From Planctomycetia bacterium (GTDB lineage: Bacteria; Planctomycetota; UBA1135; UBA2386), in contig SXPB01000130.1 of the NCBI GenBank assembly GCA_005776475.1, forward strand, positions 1-42,032: a stretch of DNA of 42,032 nucleotides, written 5' to 3'. A program made the position numbers and the translations under genes. Of this stretch, positions 1 to 9,037 are shown piece by piece. Numbering within the stretch: position 1 is the stretch's first letter; each line of letters opens with the position of its first letter. The notes under the pieces were generated by a model that ran no database searches, was not told the origin of the DNA, and worked only from the letters and a program-made list of their open reading frames with translations.

Positions 1-1187
1 AAATGATTAATGCCTAGATCAAATGCTTTGCGTAACATGGCGCGTGCATTTGAAACAGAATCTACTGCACCAAAGTTTTGCCATAAGCCGAGTGATAACC
101 GCGACAGTTCCACCGCGGCCGGGCGCGCCGGCGGCATCACCCGCACGCTCGACGCCATCGCATGCTTCCCCGGCAGCGGCTGCTCCTCGACACCAGGTCC
201 GCGCCAGAGCACTTCGAGCGACTGCCCACCGGACCCTTGCGTGTAGAGCACGCGCAGGTCGTGCTCGCCCTGCGTCAGGGTCACCGTGCCGTTGCGGCGG
301 CGATGCGGCGCCAACCCACCGTTGTCGACGATGAGTTTGCCGTCGATCCACAACCACGAACTGTCGTCGCTGCCGACGATGAACGTCCACTCGCCGGCCG
401 CCGGCACCGACAGCGTCGCGTCGAAACGCAACACGTAGTTGTTCTCGCGCGGACGCGGCTCCACGTCGATCGTCGCCACCACGGTCTGCGACACCGGTTC
501 CTTGCCGCTCAGCTCCGGCTGGTCGCCGTTCTTGATCGGCAGCTTCCACGCGCTGCACGCAAAGCCCGGCGCCGCGGTCGGCGCGCCCGCCTGGGCCTTC
601 AGCAGGAACGTCGCCAGGTCGGCGGCTTCTTCGGCGCGCACCGGCGGATGCACGAGACCGCGGCGGCGAGTCTCGGGCTGCACCAGGAACGCAGCCAGCG
701 TCGCGTGGTCAGTGCGAGCCGCGAGCCCGTCGAAATCGGCGGGCGTGTGGCAGGCGCGGCACGCCAGCTCCCGCAGCAACCGTTCGCCGCGCTGCTGTTG
801 GGCCGGCGTCACCACCGGCCCCGTCGCGACGTCTTCGGCCAGGAGCGAACGCAACCACACCGCAATGTCGGCCGCCGCGTTGCCACCGTGGTGACGACGC
901 AGGAATGCCTCGCCATCGTCGTGGCGGTGCCAGGCCAGCGTGCTGGCCATCGACGATCCGGTCGCCGGCCGCCAACCTTCCTGGCGCGCCGCCGGTGCGG
1001 CATGGCAGCGCACGCAGCCGCTGCGCGCCACCGCCACCTCGGCTGCGACCTGTTCCGTGTTCAAGCCGGCGGGCGCAGGCGGCGTCGCCTGGCCGCCCGG
1101 CGATCCACTGGCGACGGGGCCTGCAGGAGAGTTGCCGCCGCACGCGGCGAGAACCAACAACGGTACGAGGCGGACTAACCGAAGCAT
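1..1187 (-). CDS. c-type cytochrome / PA14-domain lipoprotein, open to the left edge; the final ~35 codons are aldo/keto reductase-like (probable chimeric junction)
   Basis: Manual minus-strand translation from ATG at 1187: MLRLVRLVPLLVLAACGGN (lipobox), heme motifs CVRCH and CRACH, PA14-like FIVGSDDSSWLWIDGKLIVDNGG. The frame stays open to nt 1 and ends ...PPARPAAVELSRLSLGLWQNFGAVDSVSNARAMLRKAFDLGINHF. It is absent from the ORF track because there is no stop inside the window. Confidence 0.75.
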   Translation of the reverse strand, partial: MLRLVRLVPLLVLAACGGNSPAGPVASGSPGGQATPPAPAGLNTEQVAAEVAVARSGCVRCHAAPAARQEGWRPATGSSMASTLAWHRHDDGEAFLRRHHGGNAAADIAVWLRSLLAEDVATGPVVTPAQQQRGERLLRELACRACHTPADFDGLAARTDHATLAAFLVQPETRRRGLVHPPVRAEEAADLATFLLKAQAGAPTAAPGFACSAWKLPIKNGDQPELSGKEPVSQTVVATIDVEPRPRENNYVLRFDATLSVPAAGEWTFIVGSDDSSWLWIDGKLIVDNGGLAPHRRRNGTVTLTQGEHDLRVLYTQGSGGQSLEVLWRGPGVEEQPLPGKHAMASSVRVMPPARPAAVELSRLSLGLWQNFGAVDSVSNARAMLRKAFDLGINH

Positions 1188-1256
1188 GGCGCAATGAACC
1201 GTAGAGGGGACCGGCCGGAAACGCCCGCACTCCCTTGCCCGCAGTTCGCGTGCGGA

Positions 1257-4151
1257 TCAGGGGATCGGGACGACGACGACCGGCACGTCGACGGGCACCA
1301 CCACCGGCACCGGTGGCGACTCCGAACCGACCACGTGGACCGTGTACTTCCCCGCGGCGCGATTCGCGAACCAGACGCGGCCCGCTTCGTCGATCTCGGC
1401 CCCCGCCAGGAAGCGGCCGTCTCGGCGCAGTTGCACGAGGCCACTGCCCCGCTGGTCCCGCGCCACGACGACCTCGATGGTCGAGCCCCTCGCGAGCCGC
1501 ACCAGCAGCGGTGTCGGCGCCAGCACGTCCTCGGGCAAACGCACGTCGACGGCCGTTGGCGCATGGCCCGGCGAACGCACCAGCAGCCGACTGGCACGCG
1601 CACACAGTCCTTGGATGGTGAAGCGACCCTCGGCATCGGTGCGGACTCCCGCTTCGACCACTTCCAGGTCGGCTTCCTCACCGAGCATCACGTTCGCATT
1701 CGCCACCGGGCGATCCTCGGCGTCGACCACACGCCCCTGCAAGCGCGCCCCGGGTTCGAGCAGTACGTCGCCGAAGTCGTGCGCACCCTCCGCCGTGAAG
1801 TCGTGCACGCGGGTGAATGGCGCGTAGCCATCACACCAGATCTCGACGCGAACGCGGCCGAGCGGGCAGTGCGCGAACGAGAGAACGCCGTCGCGCAGTT
1901 CGAGCCACCGGGTGCGGGCCTGACCCTCGCCGTCGCCTTCGATCGGCACCAACCGCAGCCGCACCGAGGTCATCCGGTTGCGCTGCGGCAGCCCGGCCAC
2001 GCGCGCCAGCAACGTGCCACACGGCGGCGTGTCCAGGCGCACCGTCAGCCGATCCTCGCGCGCCTGTACCTTGACGACCGTCGACGTGCCGCGATCGGGC
2101 AACGACACCGACAACTCGACCGCACGCTCCGGCAGTTCGAGCATGAACGCGCCATCGTCCTCGGTGACGGTGCCGGTGCCGCGCGACCCGCGCACCACCA
2201 CCAGCGCACCGGCGACCGGTTGCCCGTCGCTGCCGACCACGGTGCCCTGCACGCTGCGGCCGGTGTCGAGCAGGATGCGTTGGTCCGGCGTCGGTTGGTC
2301 GGCGACGACGCGGATCGAACGCGGCGGGCTGCCCGCCGGTTGCGTCGGCAGACGCGCGCGAATCCGGTAGTCCCCCGGCAACAGGTCGTCGAGGACGAAC
2401 GCGCCGACGCCATCGGTCACGGCGGTCGCCTGCGCTTGCGAACCGATGCCGACCACCGACACCGTGGCACCTGCCAGCGGCCGGGCCCCACGCAGCACCT
2501 GGCCGCGCACGCGATTGCCCTTCGGCATGCGCACTTCGCCGAGGTCGAGCGCCGCTGCTGCCCCTTCGATGACGACGCCGCGGAACTGGCTGCCGAAGCC
2601 CCGGTGGGTCATGCGCAGCAACGACACCCCCGGCCCGATCCCGACCACTTCGAAGCTGCCGTCCTTGGCCGTCGTCGCCAGCAGTTCGTCGCGATCCGAC
2701 ACGAACAACTGCACGACCTGGCTGCCGATGGCGCCAAAGTCCCACTGCGTCGCCGCATCCGAGAACTTCTCGGCGTCCGGCAAGGGCTTGGTGCGCACCA
2801 CGGCCACGCCCGCGAGCGGCCGCCCCGCTTCGTCGAGCACGCGGCCACGCACGCGCGACGGCGGCACGACCGGCAGCTCGAGTTCGGTGCTCGCCGCTTC
2901 GTCGATGCGAACCTCGAGGTCGGCCGCGAGCGAATGCCGGAAGGCGAAGTTGCCCGTCACCACGCGCAGGTGGGCAAAACCCGGCGACACTGGCTCGGGG
3001 CAACGGAAGCGTCCCTCGGCGTCGAGCTCGACGAAGGCGAGCTGGCCGGCCGCGTCGCGAACGCGCACCACGTCCCCCGCGCGAAATGGCGCCGCGCCGC
3101 TTTCGGCGAACACCTGGCCGCGAACCTCGGTCCGCTTCGGCAGCTCGACCAGCACCTCGGCGTTCGAGATGCCGACCGTTTCCGTGCGCAGCACGAACCC
3201 GTGTTCGGGATGGCGCACGACCAGCCGCATGTTGCCGCGGCCGAGGCCGGCGATGAGGAAAGTCCCGTCGCGGCCGGTGCGCGCCGACGCCGGATCCGCG
3301 AGGCCGAGCTTGCTGCTCAACGGCAGCAGTTCGACCAACGCCCCTTCGATCGGGCCGAACGTGGCCGCACTGGTGACGCGACCGCGCAGCGGCGCCATCG
3401 CCGGCCGATCGAAGGACAGGTCGACGCGGCGCAGATCACCGACCACGATCGGCGACAAGGTGCGCGGCTGCCACGCTTCGTGGCGGGCAACGAGGCGCAC
3501 CGGCCCGGCCGGCACGTTGGCGAACCGGTAGCGACCTTCGGCGTTGGTGATGGCGACCGCCGCGCGGCGTTCCTCGGTGGGCACCGATTCGAGCGCAACG
3601 CGCGCATTGGCGACCGGCGAACCGGCATCGGTGGTGACGAAGCCGAACAACTCGAAGCCCGACACGAGGCGAAGGTCCAGGTCGCCGTGCGCCGGCACTT
3701 CGACCAACCCGCCGGCCAGTTGCCCTTCGAGCGAAGGCATGACGAACGAGACGAGCAGGCCGCGGGTGTCCGCGAAACGGAACTGGAAGATGCCATCGGC
3801 ACCGGTGATGGCTTCCTCGCCGAGCCGTTCGCGACGCCACTCCGGCCACGCGGTGAGTGCGCGCCACACCGACACCGAAGCGCCAGCGGCCGGTTCGCCA
3901 TCCGGCATGCGCACGATGCCGCGCACTGCGGCACCGGCGTTGGGATCCAACTGCGTCGGATTGGCCCCGCCCAGCTCCGGCAAGGGAGCGGTCTCCCCAG
4001 CACTCGGGGTGGCGACCTTGGTGCCGAGTCGCGCCGCGAGGTGCTGTCCCGACTGCAGCATCGTCTTCACGGCGAAACCCAGCGCGACCATGAGCGCGCC
4101 GCCGATCACCCATGCGAACTTGCGCCGTCGCGCCGAAGTGACCCGCTTCAT
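1257..4151 (-). CDS. Membrane-anchored protein with many carboxypeptidase-regulatory-like / Ig-like repeats
   Basis: Start MKRVTSARRRKFAWVIGGALMVALGFAVKTML (N-terminal TM). Repeated motifs such as VRGIVRMPDGEPAAGASVSVWR, VRGRVLDEAGRPLAGVAVVR, VQGTVVGSDGQPVAGALVVVRG. ATG overlaps the kinase stop (ATGA). Confidence 0.85.
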   Translation of the reverse strand: MKRVTSARRRKFAWVIGGALMVALGFAVKTMLQSGQHLAARLGTKVATPSAGETAPLPELGGANPTQLDPNAGAAVRGIVRMPDGEPAAGASVSVWRALTAWPEWRRERLGEEAITGADGIFQFRFADTRGLLVSFVMPSLEGQLAGGLVEVPAHGDLDLRLVSGFELFGFVTTDAGSPVANARVALESVPTEERRAAVAITNAEGRYRFANVPAGPVRLVARHEAWQPRTLSPIVVGDLRRVDLSFDRPAMAPLRGRVTSAATFGPIEGALVELLPLSSKLGLADPASARTGRDGTFLIAGLGRGNMRLVVRHPEHGFVLRTETVGISNAEVLVELPKRTEVRGQVFAESGAAPFRAGDVVRVRDAAGQLAFVELDAEGRFRCPEPVSPGFAHLRVVTGNFAFRHSLAADLEVRIDEAASTELELPVVPPSRVRGRVLDEAGRPLAGVAVVRTKPLPDAEKFSDAATQWDFGAIGSQVVQLFVSDRDELLATTAKDGSFEVVGIGPGVSLLRMTHRGFGSQFRGVVIEGAAAALDLGEVRMPKGNRVRGQVLRGARPLAGATVSVVGIGSQAQATAVTDGVGAFVLDDLLPGDYRIRARLPTQPAGSPPRSIRVVADQPTPDQRILLDTGRSVQGTVVGSDGQPVAGALVVVRGSRGTGTVTEDDGAFMLELPERAVELSVSLPDRGTSTVVKVQAREDRLTVRLDTPPCGTLLARVAGLPQRNRMTSVRLRLVPIEGDGEGQARTRWLELRDGVLSFAHCPLGRVRVEIWCDGYAPFTRVHDFTAEGAHDFGDVLLEPGARLQGRVVDAEDRPVANANVMLGEEADLEVVEAGVRTDAEGRFTIQGLCARASRLLVRSPGHAPTAVDVRLPEDVLAPTPLLVRLARGSTIEVVVARDQRGSGLVQLRRDGRFLAGAEIDEAGRVWFANRAAGKYTVHVVGSESPPVPVVVPVDVPVVVVPIP

Positions 4152-6763
4152 CGCCCACCTCCCGCTGCCTGGCCCAACACCGGCAGCATGCCTTCGAACC
4201 GCTGCGCCAGCTGCCGCACTTCGTCGGACTTGTCGGCGACCACTTCGGCCTGTGCTTCCTGGCAGCAACGCAGGACCTCCTGGACCGCCGCGCGCGTCGC
4301 CACCGACTGCTGCACGACCATCACGGCGTCGTCGCGGGCATCATCGATCTGGCCGGAACGCAGCCGCAGCCGCAACCGACACAACCACGCCTCCGGATCC
4401 CCTTCGGCGTCGACGAGCCACGCTTGCACGAGCCCGGCCGCATTCGGCGAATGCGCCTGCACGTGCATCCACGCGGCGACGCGCGCAATGCCCGGCAGAG
4501 CCGGGTTCGCCAGACGCAGCTCTTCGAACCGCGGCAACCACAGTTCCAAGGTAGTGCGCGGCGGCGACAGTCGCAGCAGGTCGTCCCACGCCGCCAACTG
4601 CATCTCGGGCGCCACCGGCCGTTGGTCGCGATCGACCAACACCGTGCGACCGGGCTGCAACAGCATCTGCATCACGAACCGCCAGCCCTGCAGCGGCGAC
4701 TCGGGATGCACGGCGCTTTCGATGACTTCGGTCGTGTTCTGCGCCAGCACCTTCACCGATTCTGGCTCGTGCAACCGGGCCAGCGCTTCGCGGCACGACG
4801 CCGCGAGAATCGCCGACAAACCGGTCGGCTGGCCGCTGCGGCGGCAGTTCGCCGGCTCTTCGCCGAGCCAGCGCAGCGCCAGTGCATGCATTGCATGCCG
4901 CCGCGGGAACGGCAACGCGAAGTCCATCAGGTTGGCGCGCTCCAGCGGCCGCAAGCCGGCCACTGCCCACAGCAGGGCACCGAGCACGCGCAGGCGCTCG
5001 GGCGCCGCCGCCGCGAGGTCGCGCTCGAGCCCGGCGATCTCCTTGGTGAAGTCACTGCTCTGCACCAGGTTCAACACGTCGAGCAACGACGTGGCGAAGG
5101 TGGCCCCGGGGCGCAGGTACGACGCGAGCGCCAGATCCCTGGTCGCCTCGTTGGGCCGTCCGACCGCGGCCGTCAGGTTGGCGACGGCGCGCGCGAGGTA
5201 GAGCCGGTGCAGTTGCAGTTCGATGGCGAGTTCGCCGCTCTGCCGCGCCGATTCGGCAGCGGCAATGGCGCGATCGAGTTCGCGCAGCGCTTCGTAGCCG
5301 CGGCCCGCGGCGAGGAACGCCGTCGCCTGCGTCGCCGGATCGTCGACGAACGCCTGCAGCATCTTCGGCGCCATCTCGTCGTCGGGTTGTTCGGCGGCGG
5401 CGCGCTGCAGCTCCTGCACGATCTCCGGATTGGCGGGCATCGGCGGTGCTTCGACGCCAGTCAGCGCGAGCAGCAGCGCCGGCGGCCCGCCGGGTGCACC
5501 ACGTTCGGTTGCGATCGCCTTGGCGATGGTGACGAGGTGTTCCTGATGCCGGAACACGAGTCCCTGGCCACGTTCCCGTCGCAACACCGTCAACAGCACC
5601 ATCGTCAGCAACAACAACACGACCGCGGCGGCGATGGCGCCGGACAGCACCGGGTTCTTGCGCATGCGGCGCCACACCCGCACGTGCATCGGCAGCCGAC
5701 GGATGTGCACCGGTTCGCCGTCGGCGATGCGCTGCAGATCGCGCGCCAGATCCTCGCCGTCCTGGTAGCGGTCGCCCGGTTCGCGCATCAGCAGCTTGTC
5801 GACCACGGCTTCGAGATCGCGCGGCGGCTTCTGGATCGCGTCGCGCAACCGCCGCGGCGTGCCGTGCAGGATCGATTGCAGCAGGGCTTCGGTGGTCTTG
5901 CCGGCGAGCGGCAGTTCGCCGGTGAGTGCTTCGTAGATCGTGACGCCGAGCGAATAGAGGTCGCTGGCCGGCGTCAGCTCGCGGCCGAGCGCCTGCTCCG
6001 GCGAGCTGTAGTGCAACGTGCCGAGGAAGCCGCCGCCCTTCGACGTCAATCGCATCGACGCGTGGTCGAGCGCCTTGGCGAGTCCGAAGTCGGTGAGCGC
6101 GAGCGTGCCGTCCTGCGCCACCAGGATGTTGCCTGGCTTCACGTCGCGGTGCAGCAGCCGACGGCGATGCGCGAGGCCGAGCGCGTCGGCGACACCGGCG
6201 AAGCGGCGCGCGGCATCGAGCGGTTCGAGCGGCACCTTGTCGACCCGTCGGGCCGCCGCGATGTGCTTGTCGAGGCTCATGCCGTCGACGCGTTCCATCG
6301 CGAAGAACAACACGCCGGCCGCCTCGCCGTAGTCGTAGATCGGCACGATGTGCCGGTGGTGCAAGGCCGCCGTGGCGCGCGCTTCGGCCCGGAAGCGCTT
6401 GCGCATCGTCGGGTCCGACGAGAACGCCGGCGCCAGCACCTTCACCGCCACTTCGCGTTCGAGTTCGTCCTGCCACCCGAGGTAGACGGTGCCCATGCCG
6501 CCGCGGCCGAGCACTCCCTTGATCCGGTAGGTGCCGATGCGCGACGGCACGTCGGTCGGCGCGCCGACCACCTGCTGCACGAAGTCGAGTGCGTTCAAGC
6601 GCGCCAGCAGATCGCTCGCCGCCGCCGTGGTGTCGTCCTGCAGTTGTTTGCGCAAGTCGGCCCCCGAACTCGAGCCGCGCAGCACCTCGGCCATGCGGTG
6701 GTCGGTGGCGTCGACGCCGTCCTCGAACGGGCCCTCGTCGTTCTGCCGCGTTGCGTCGCTCAC
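4148..6763 (-). CDS. Serine/threonine protein kinase (PknB-like) with TM segment and TPR-like C-terminal region
   Basis: Kinase motifs VLGRGGMGTVYLGW, VAVKVL, HRDVKPGNILV, LTDFGLAK, YSSPEQ. TM helix LSGAIAAAVVLLLLTMVLLTVL. GTG start overlapping the sigma-factor stop. Confidence 0.92.
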   Translation of the reverse strand: MSDATRQNDEGPFEDGVDATDHRMAEVLRGSSSGADLRKQLQDDTTAAASDLLARLNALDFVQQVVGAPTDVPSRIGTYRIKGVLGRGGMGTVYLGWQDELEREVAVKVLAPAFSSDPTMRKRFRAEARATAALHHRHIVPIYDYGEAAGVLFFAMERVDGMSLDKHIAAARRVDKVPLEPLDAARRFAGVADALGLAHRRRLLHRDVKPGNILVAQDGTLALTDFGLAKALDHASMRLTSKGGGFLGTLHYSSPEQALGRELTPASDLYSLGVTIYEALTGELPLAGKTTEALLQSILHGTPRRLRDAIQKPPRDLEAVVDKLLMREPGDRYQDGEDLARDLQRIADGEPVHIRRLPMHVRVWRRMRKNPVLSGAIAAAVVLLLLTMVLLTVLRRERGQGLVFRHQEHLVTIAKAIATERGAPGGPPALLLALTGVEAPPMPANPEIVQELQRAAAEQPDDEMAPKMLQAFVDDPATQATAFLAAGRGYEALRELDRAIAAAESARQSGELAIELQLHRLYLARAVANLTAAVGRPNEATRDLALASYLRPGATFATSLLDVLNLVQSSDFTKEIAGLERDLAAAAPERLRVLGALLWAVAGLRPLERANLMDFALPFPRRHAMHALALRWLGEEPANCRRSGQPTGLSAILAASCREALARLHEPESVKVLAQNTTEVIESAVHPESPLQGWRFVMQMLLQPGRTVLVDRDQRPVAPEMQLAAWDDLLRLSPPRTTLELWLPRFEELRLANPALPGIARVAAWMHVQAHSPNAAGLVQAWLVDAEGDPEAWLCRLRLRLRSGQIDDARDDAVMVVQQSVATRAAVQEVLRCCQEAQAEVVADKSDEVRQLAQRFEGMLPVLGQAAGGGR

Positions 6764-7281
6764 AGTTTGAGTTCTTCCGCCAGCCGTTTCAGCGCGCGGC
6801 TGAGCAGCAGGTGCACCGCGTTCTCGCTGCGGTTCATGCGCTCGCCCACTTCCTTCGCCGACAGGCCTTCGATCTTCATCCCGAGGATCACTTCGCGGTG
6901 GTCCTCGGACAACCGCTCCATCGCCTGCTCCAGCAGTTCGAGCCGGTCCTTGCGGTCGGCATGCGTGACCGGCCCCGACCGGCGGTCGGCCAGCGGCAGG
7001 TCGGTCTTGATCGCGTGCTCACGGCGCGGATCGCGCGCTGCGACGCCGAGCTGGTCGCGCAGGATGCGGGCGACCTTGCGGCGCGCCAACGTCACCAACC
7101 ACGCGCCGGCGTTGTGTTCGTCGGACAAGGTCTTCCACGAATTGACCGCCTCGATGGCGACTTCCTGCAGCACGTCCTCGGGGTCCATGCGGACCCGGAG
7201 GTTTGGGCCCATGCGCAGATAGATCACCGACAGCAGGCGTTCGCGGTGCTGCTCGAAGGCGATTTCCGGTGAGAGGGACAT
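6760..7281 (-). CDS. RNA polymerase sigma-70 family (ECF-type) factor
   Basis: MSLSPEIAFEQHRERLLSVIYLRMGPNLRVRMDPEDVLQEVAIEA...LSEDHREVILGMKIEGLSAKEVGERMNRSENAVHLLLSRALKRLAEEL: region 2 (DPEDVLQE) and region 4 HTH. Confidence 0.9.
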   Translation of the reverse strand: MSLSPEIAFEQHRERLLSVIYLRMGPNLRVRMDPEDVLQEVAIEAVNSWKTLSDEHNAGAWLVTLARRKVARILRDQLGVAARDPRREHAIKTDLPLADRRSGPVTHADRKDRLELLEQAMERLSEDHREVILGMKIEGLSAKEVGERMNRSENAVHLLLSRALKRLAEELKL

Positions 7282-7485
7282 CGAGGGCGGGGCTACGTGC
7301 GGTCCTGGTGAGGATTTGCGCCGCACGGACGTGCAAGGAGCGGGCAAGTTACGACAACGGGGACGCGGCTGCGAGGGCGGGCCGGCGAAGGCGCGCCAAA
7401 GCGCAATCGGCGACCCGCCGATGCAGCGCACCCTTCGATGGCGGCGGCGGTTGCGGCAGTCGATGGGCTGGACCGGATCTGGCGA

Positions 7486-7890
7486 TCAACCGGCGGCCTG
7501 CGCCAGTTCGCTGGGCAGGCGGCGCAGCTTGCCGTCGCGACCGACGCAGGCAAGGCGGGTGCGACCGGTGGCACAGACGGCACCGTCGGATTCGCGGCGG
7601 CACTCGTAGTCGAGGGTCACGGCAACACTGCCGGCCTCGGCCACGCGCACCGCGATGGCGACCACTTCGTCGTAGTCGACGGGCTTGTGGTAGCGGCAGG
7701 TGAACTCGACGACCTGCAGCAGGTTGCCTTCGTCTTCCATCTGCCGGTAGGTCTTGCCGCGCTGGCGCATCCATTCGGTGCGCGCTTCCTCGAACCAGGC
7801 CACGTAGCTGCCGTGGTGGGCGACGGCCATGCGGTCGGTCTCGCAATAGCGAACGCGGAGGCGGTGCACCGGGGGCGGGAAGTCGGTCAT
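7486..7890 (-). CDS. Acyl-CoA thioesterase (YbgC/FadM, hotdog fold)
   Basis: MTDFPPPVHRLRVRYCETDRMAVAHHGSYVAWFEEARTEWMRQRG...: canonical RYxETDxMxxxxHxxYxxWFEEAR motif. Confidence 0.88.
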   Translation of the reverse strand: MTDFPPPVHRLRVRYCETDRMAVAHHGSYVAWFEEARTEWMRQRGKTYRQMEDEGNLLQVVEFTCRYHKPVDYDEVVAIAVRVAEAGSVAVTLDYECRRESDGAVCATGRTRLACVGRDGKLRRLPSELAQAAG

Positions 7891-7897
7891 ATCGAAC

Positions 7898-7968
7898 GGG
7901 AAGGTAGTCGCGCTGCGCGGCGAACGCCAAGGTGCGCAACCCTCGGGCCATGCGGTGGGAAGGTAGTC
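7898..7968. repeat. Two perfect copies of GGGAAGGTAGTC (7898-7909 and 7957-7968), spacing 59 nt, in a divergent intergenic region
   Basis: Direct reading of the sequence. On the minus strand the proximal copy contains TACCTT 10 nt upstream of the thioesterase ATG. Confidence 0.6.
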
Positions 7969-8062
7969 TCGGCGCGGCGTCCGGTGCCAACTCCCCCACG
8001 AAGCTGGCGCCAACCCAGCCGGCCGGGAAGGATTGGCGGCGGTCCCCTTCCAACCAGCCTCG

Positions 8063-9037
8063 ATGAAGCGCCACCTGCTGCTGCCGTTCGCCCTGTTCGC
8101 CGCCTGCGCCACCTCGCCGGACCCTCGGCGCGAACCTGCCGTCGAAGCCGCGGCCCGCGAGAAGGACCTGCGCGAAGACGACGCCAAGCGGCGCGATTTC
8201 AAGGCGGTTCTCGTGCGCCTCGACCAGGCCATCGACAGCTACGTGAAGGCGCTCGCCGACCAGGGCGAGTTCCGCGCCGACCAGCAGCAGGAACGGCTCT
8301 ACAAGATCGTGCACGAGACGGTGATGGACATCGGCCCGGTGCTGGCGACGAAGGGCATGCCCGCACCGCGCCCCGGTGAGACCTTCGCCCGGCTGCAGGC
8401 GCTGGCCACCGACGGGAGCAATCCCGACGCGCAAGCGATCGCCCTGTCGGCGCTGGGGTTCTCCGGCAACCTGGAGGTGATGCCGACGATCCTGCAGGGC
8501 GCGCAACTGTCCGATTCGTTCCTCGTCGACCACGCCGTGCTTGGACTGGCTGTGCTGAAGGCTCCCAACACGCCGCCCGGGGTGTTGGCGGCCGTCGTCG
8601 AACGTGCCGACCATCGCGAGGACGGACGCGTGCAAGCGGCGTGGGCGATCTACCGGATCCAGACCGCGACCGAACGCACGCAGCCCATCGTCGAGATCTG
8701 GCAGCGTTTCCTCGCCAACCGCGACACGCTCCCGGTCGGCGTGCTCGTCAATGCGGTGCGCGGACTCGGCCTCACGCGCAACGCCGCCCACGCCGATGCC
8801 GTTGCGGAGGTGCTCAAGCACCCGACCGGGCAAGTGCGCATGGCCGCCGCGTTGGCGCTCGGGCGCTTGAACGCGCAGACGCACTGGCCGCAACTGGTCG
8901 AAATGCTGCACCCGAGCGAAACCGTCCCGAACGTACGCCTTACCGCGCGCAAGGCGCTGGCGGCGCTTGCCGGTGGCACCGACCACGAGTACGACATCGA
9001 GGCGTGGCGCAAGACTTTCGATCGCGGCTCGCGCTGA
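8063..9037 (+). CDS. HEAT-repeat-like lipoprotein
   Basis: MKRHLLLPFALFAACATSPD (lipobox). Repeats such as DAQAIALSALGFSGNLEVMPTILQ and TGQVRMAAALALGRLNAQTHWPQLVEML. Confidence 0.75.
   Translation: MKRHLLLPFALFAACATSPDPRREPAVEAAAREKDLREDDAKRRDFKAVLVRLDQAIDSYVKALADQGEFRADQQQERLYKIVHETVMDIGPVLATKGMPAPRPGETFARLQALATDGSNPDAQAIALSALGFSGNLEVMPTILQGAQLSDSFLVDHAVLGLAVLKAPNTPPGVLAAVVERADHREDGRVQAAWAIYRIQTATERTQPIVEIWQRFLANRDTLPVGVLVNAVRGLGLTRNAAHADAVAEVLKHPTGQVRMAAALALGRLNAQTHWPQLVEMLHPSETVPNVRLTARKALAALAGGTDHEYDIEAWRKTFDRGSR

Noticed and set aside
1-1187. Genuine PA14-cytochrome-aldo/keto reductase fusion enzyme
   Set aside because: The step from 41% to 75% GC and codon change at the exact boundary of homology, right at the window edge, favours a chimera.
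1194-5201. 1335-aa plus-strand ORF spanning the Ig-like gene and kinase
   Set aside because: Low-complexity Arg/His/Ala-rich translation typical of antisense frames in high-GC DNA. The minus strand has clear kinase and carboxypeptidase-regulatory motifs.
4424-7222. 932-aa plus-strand ORF antisense to the kinase and sigma factor
   Set aside because: Shadow ORF with biased composition and no recognisable domain; the opposite strand is strongly coding.
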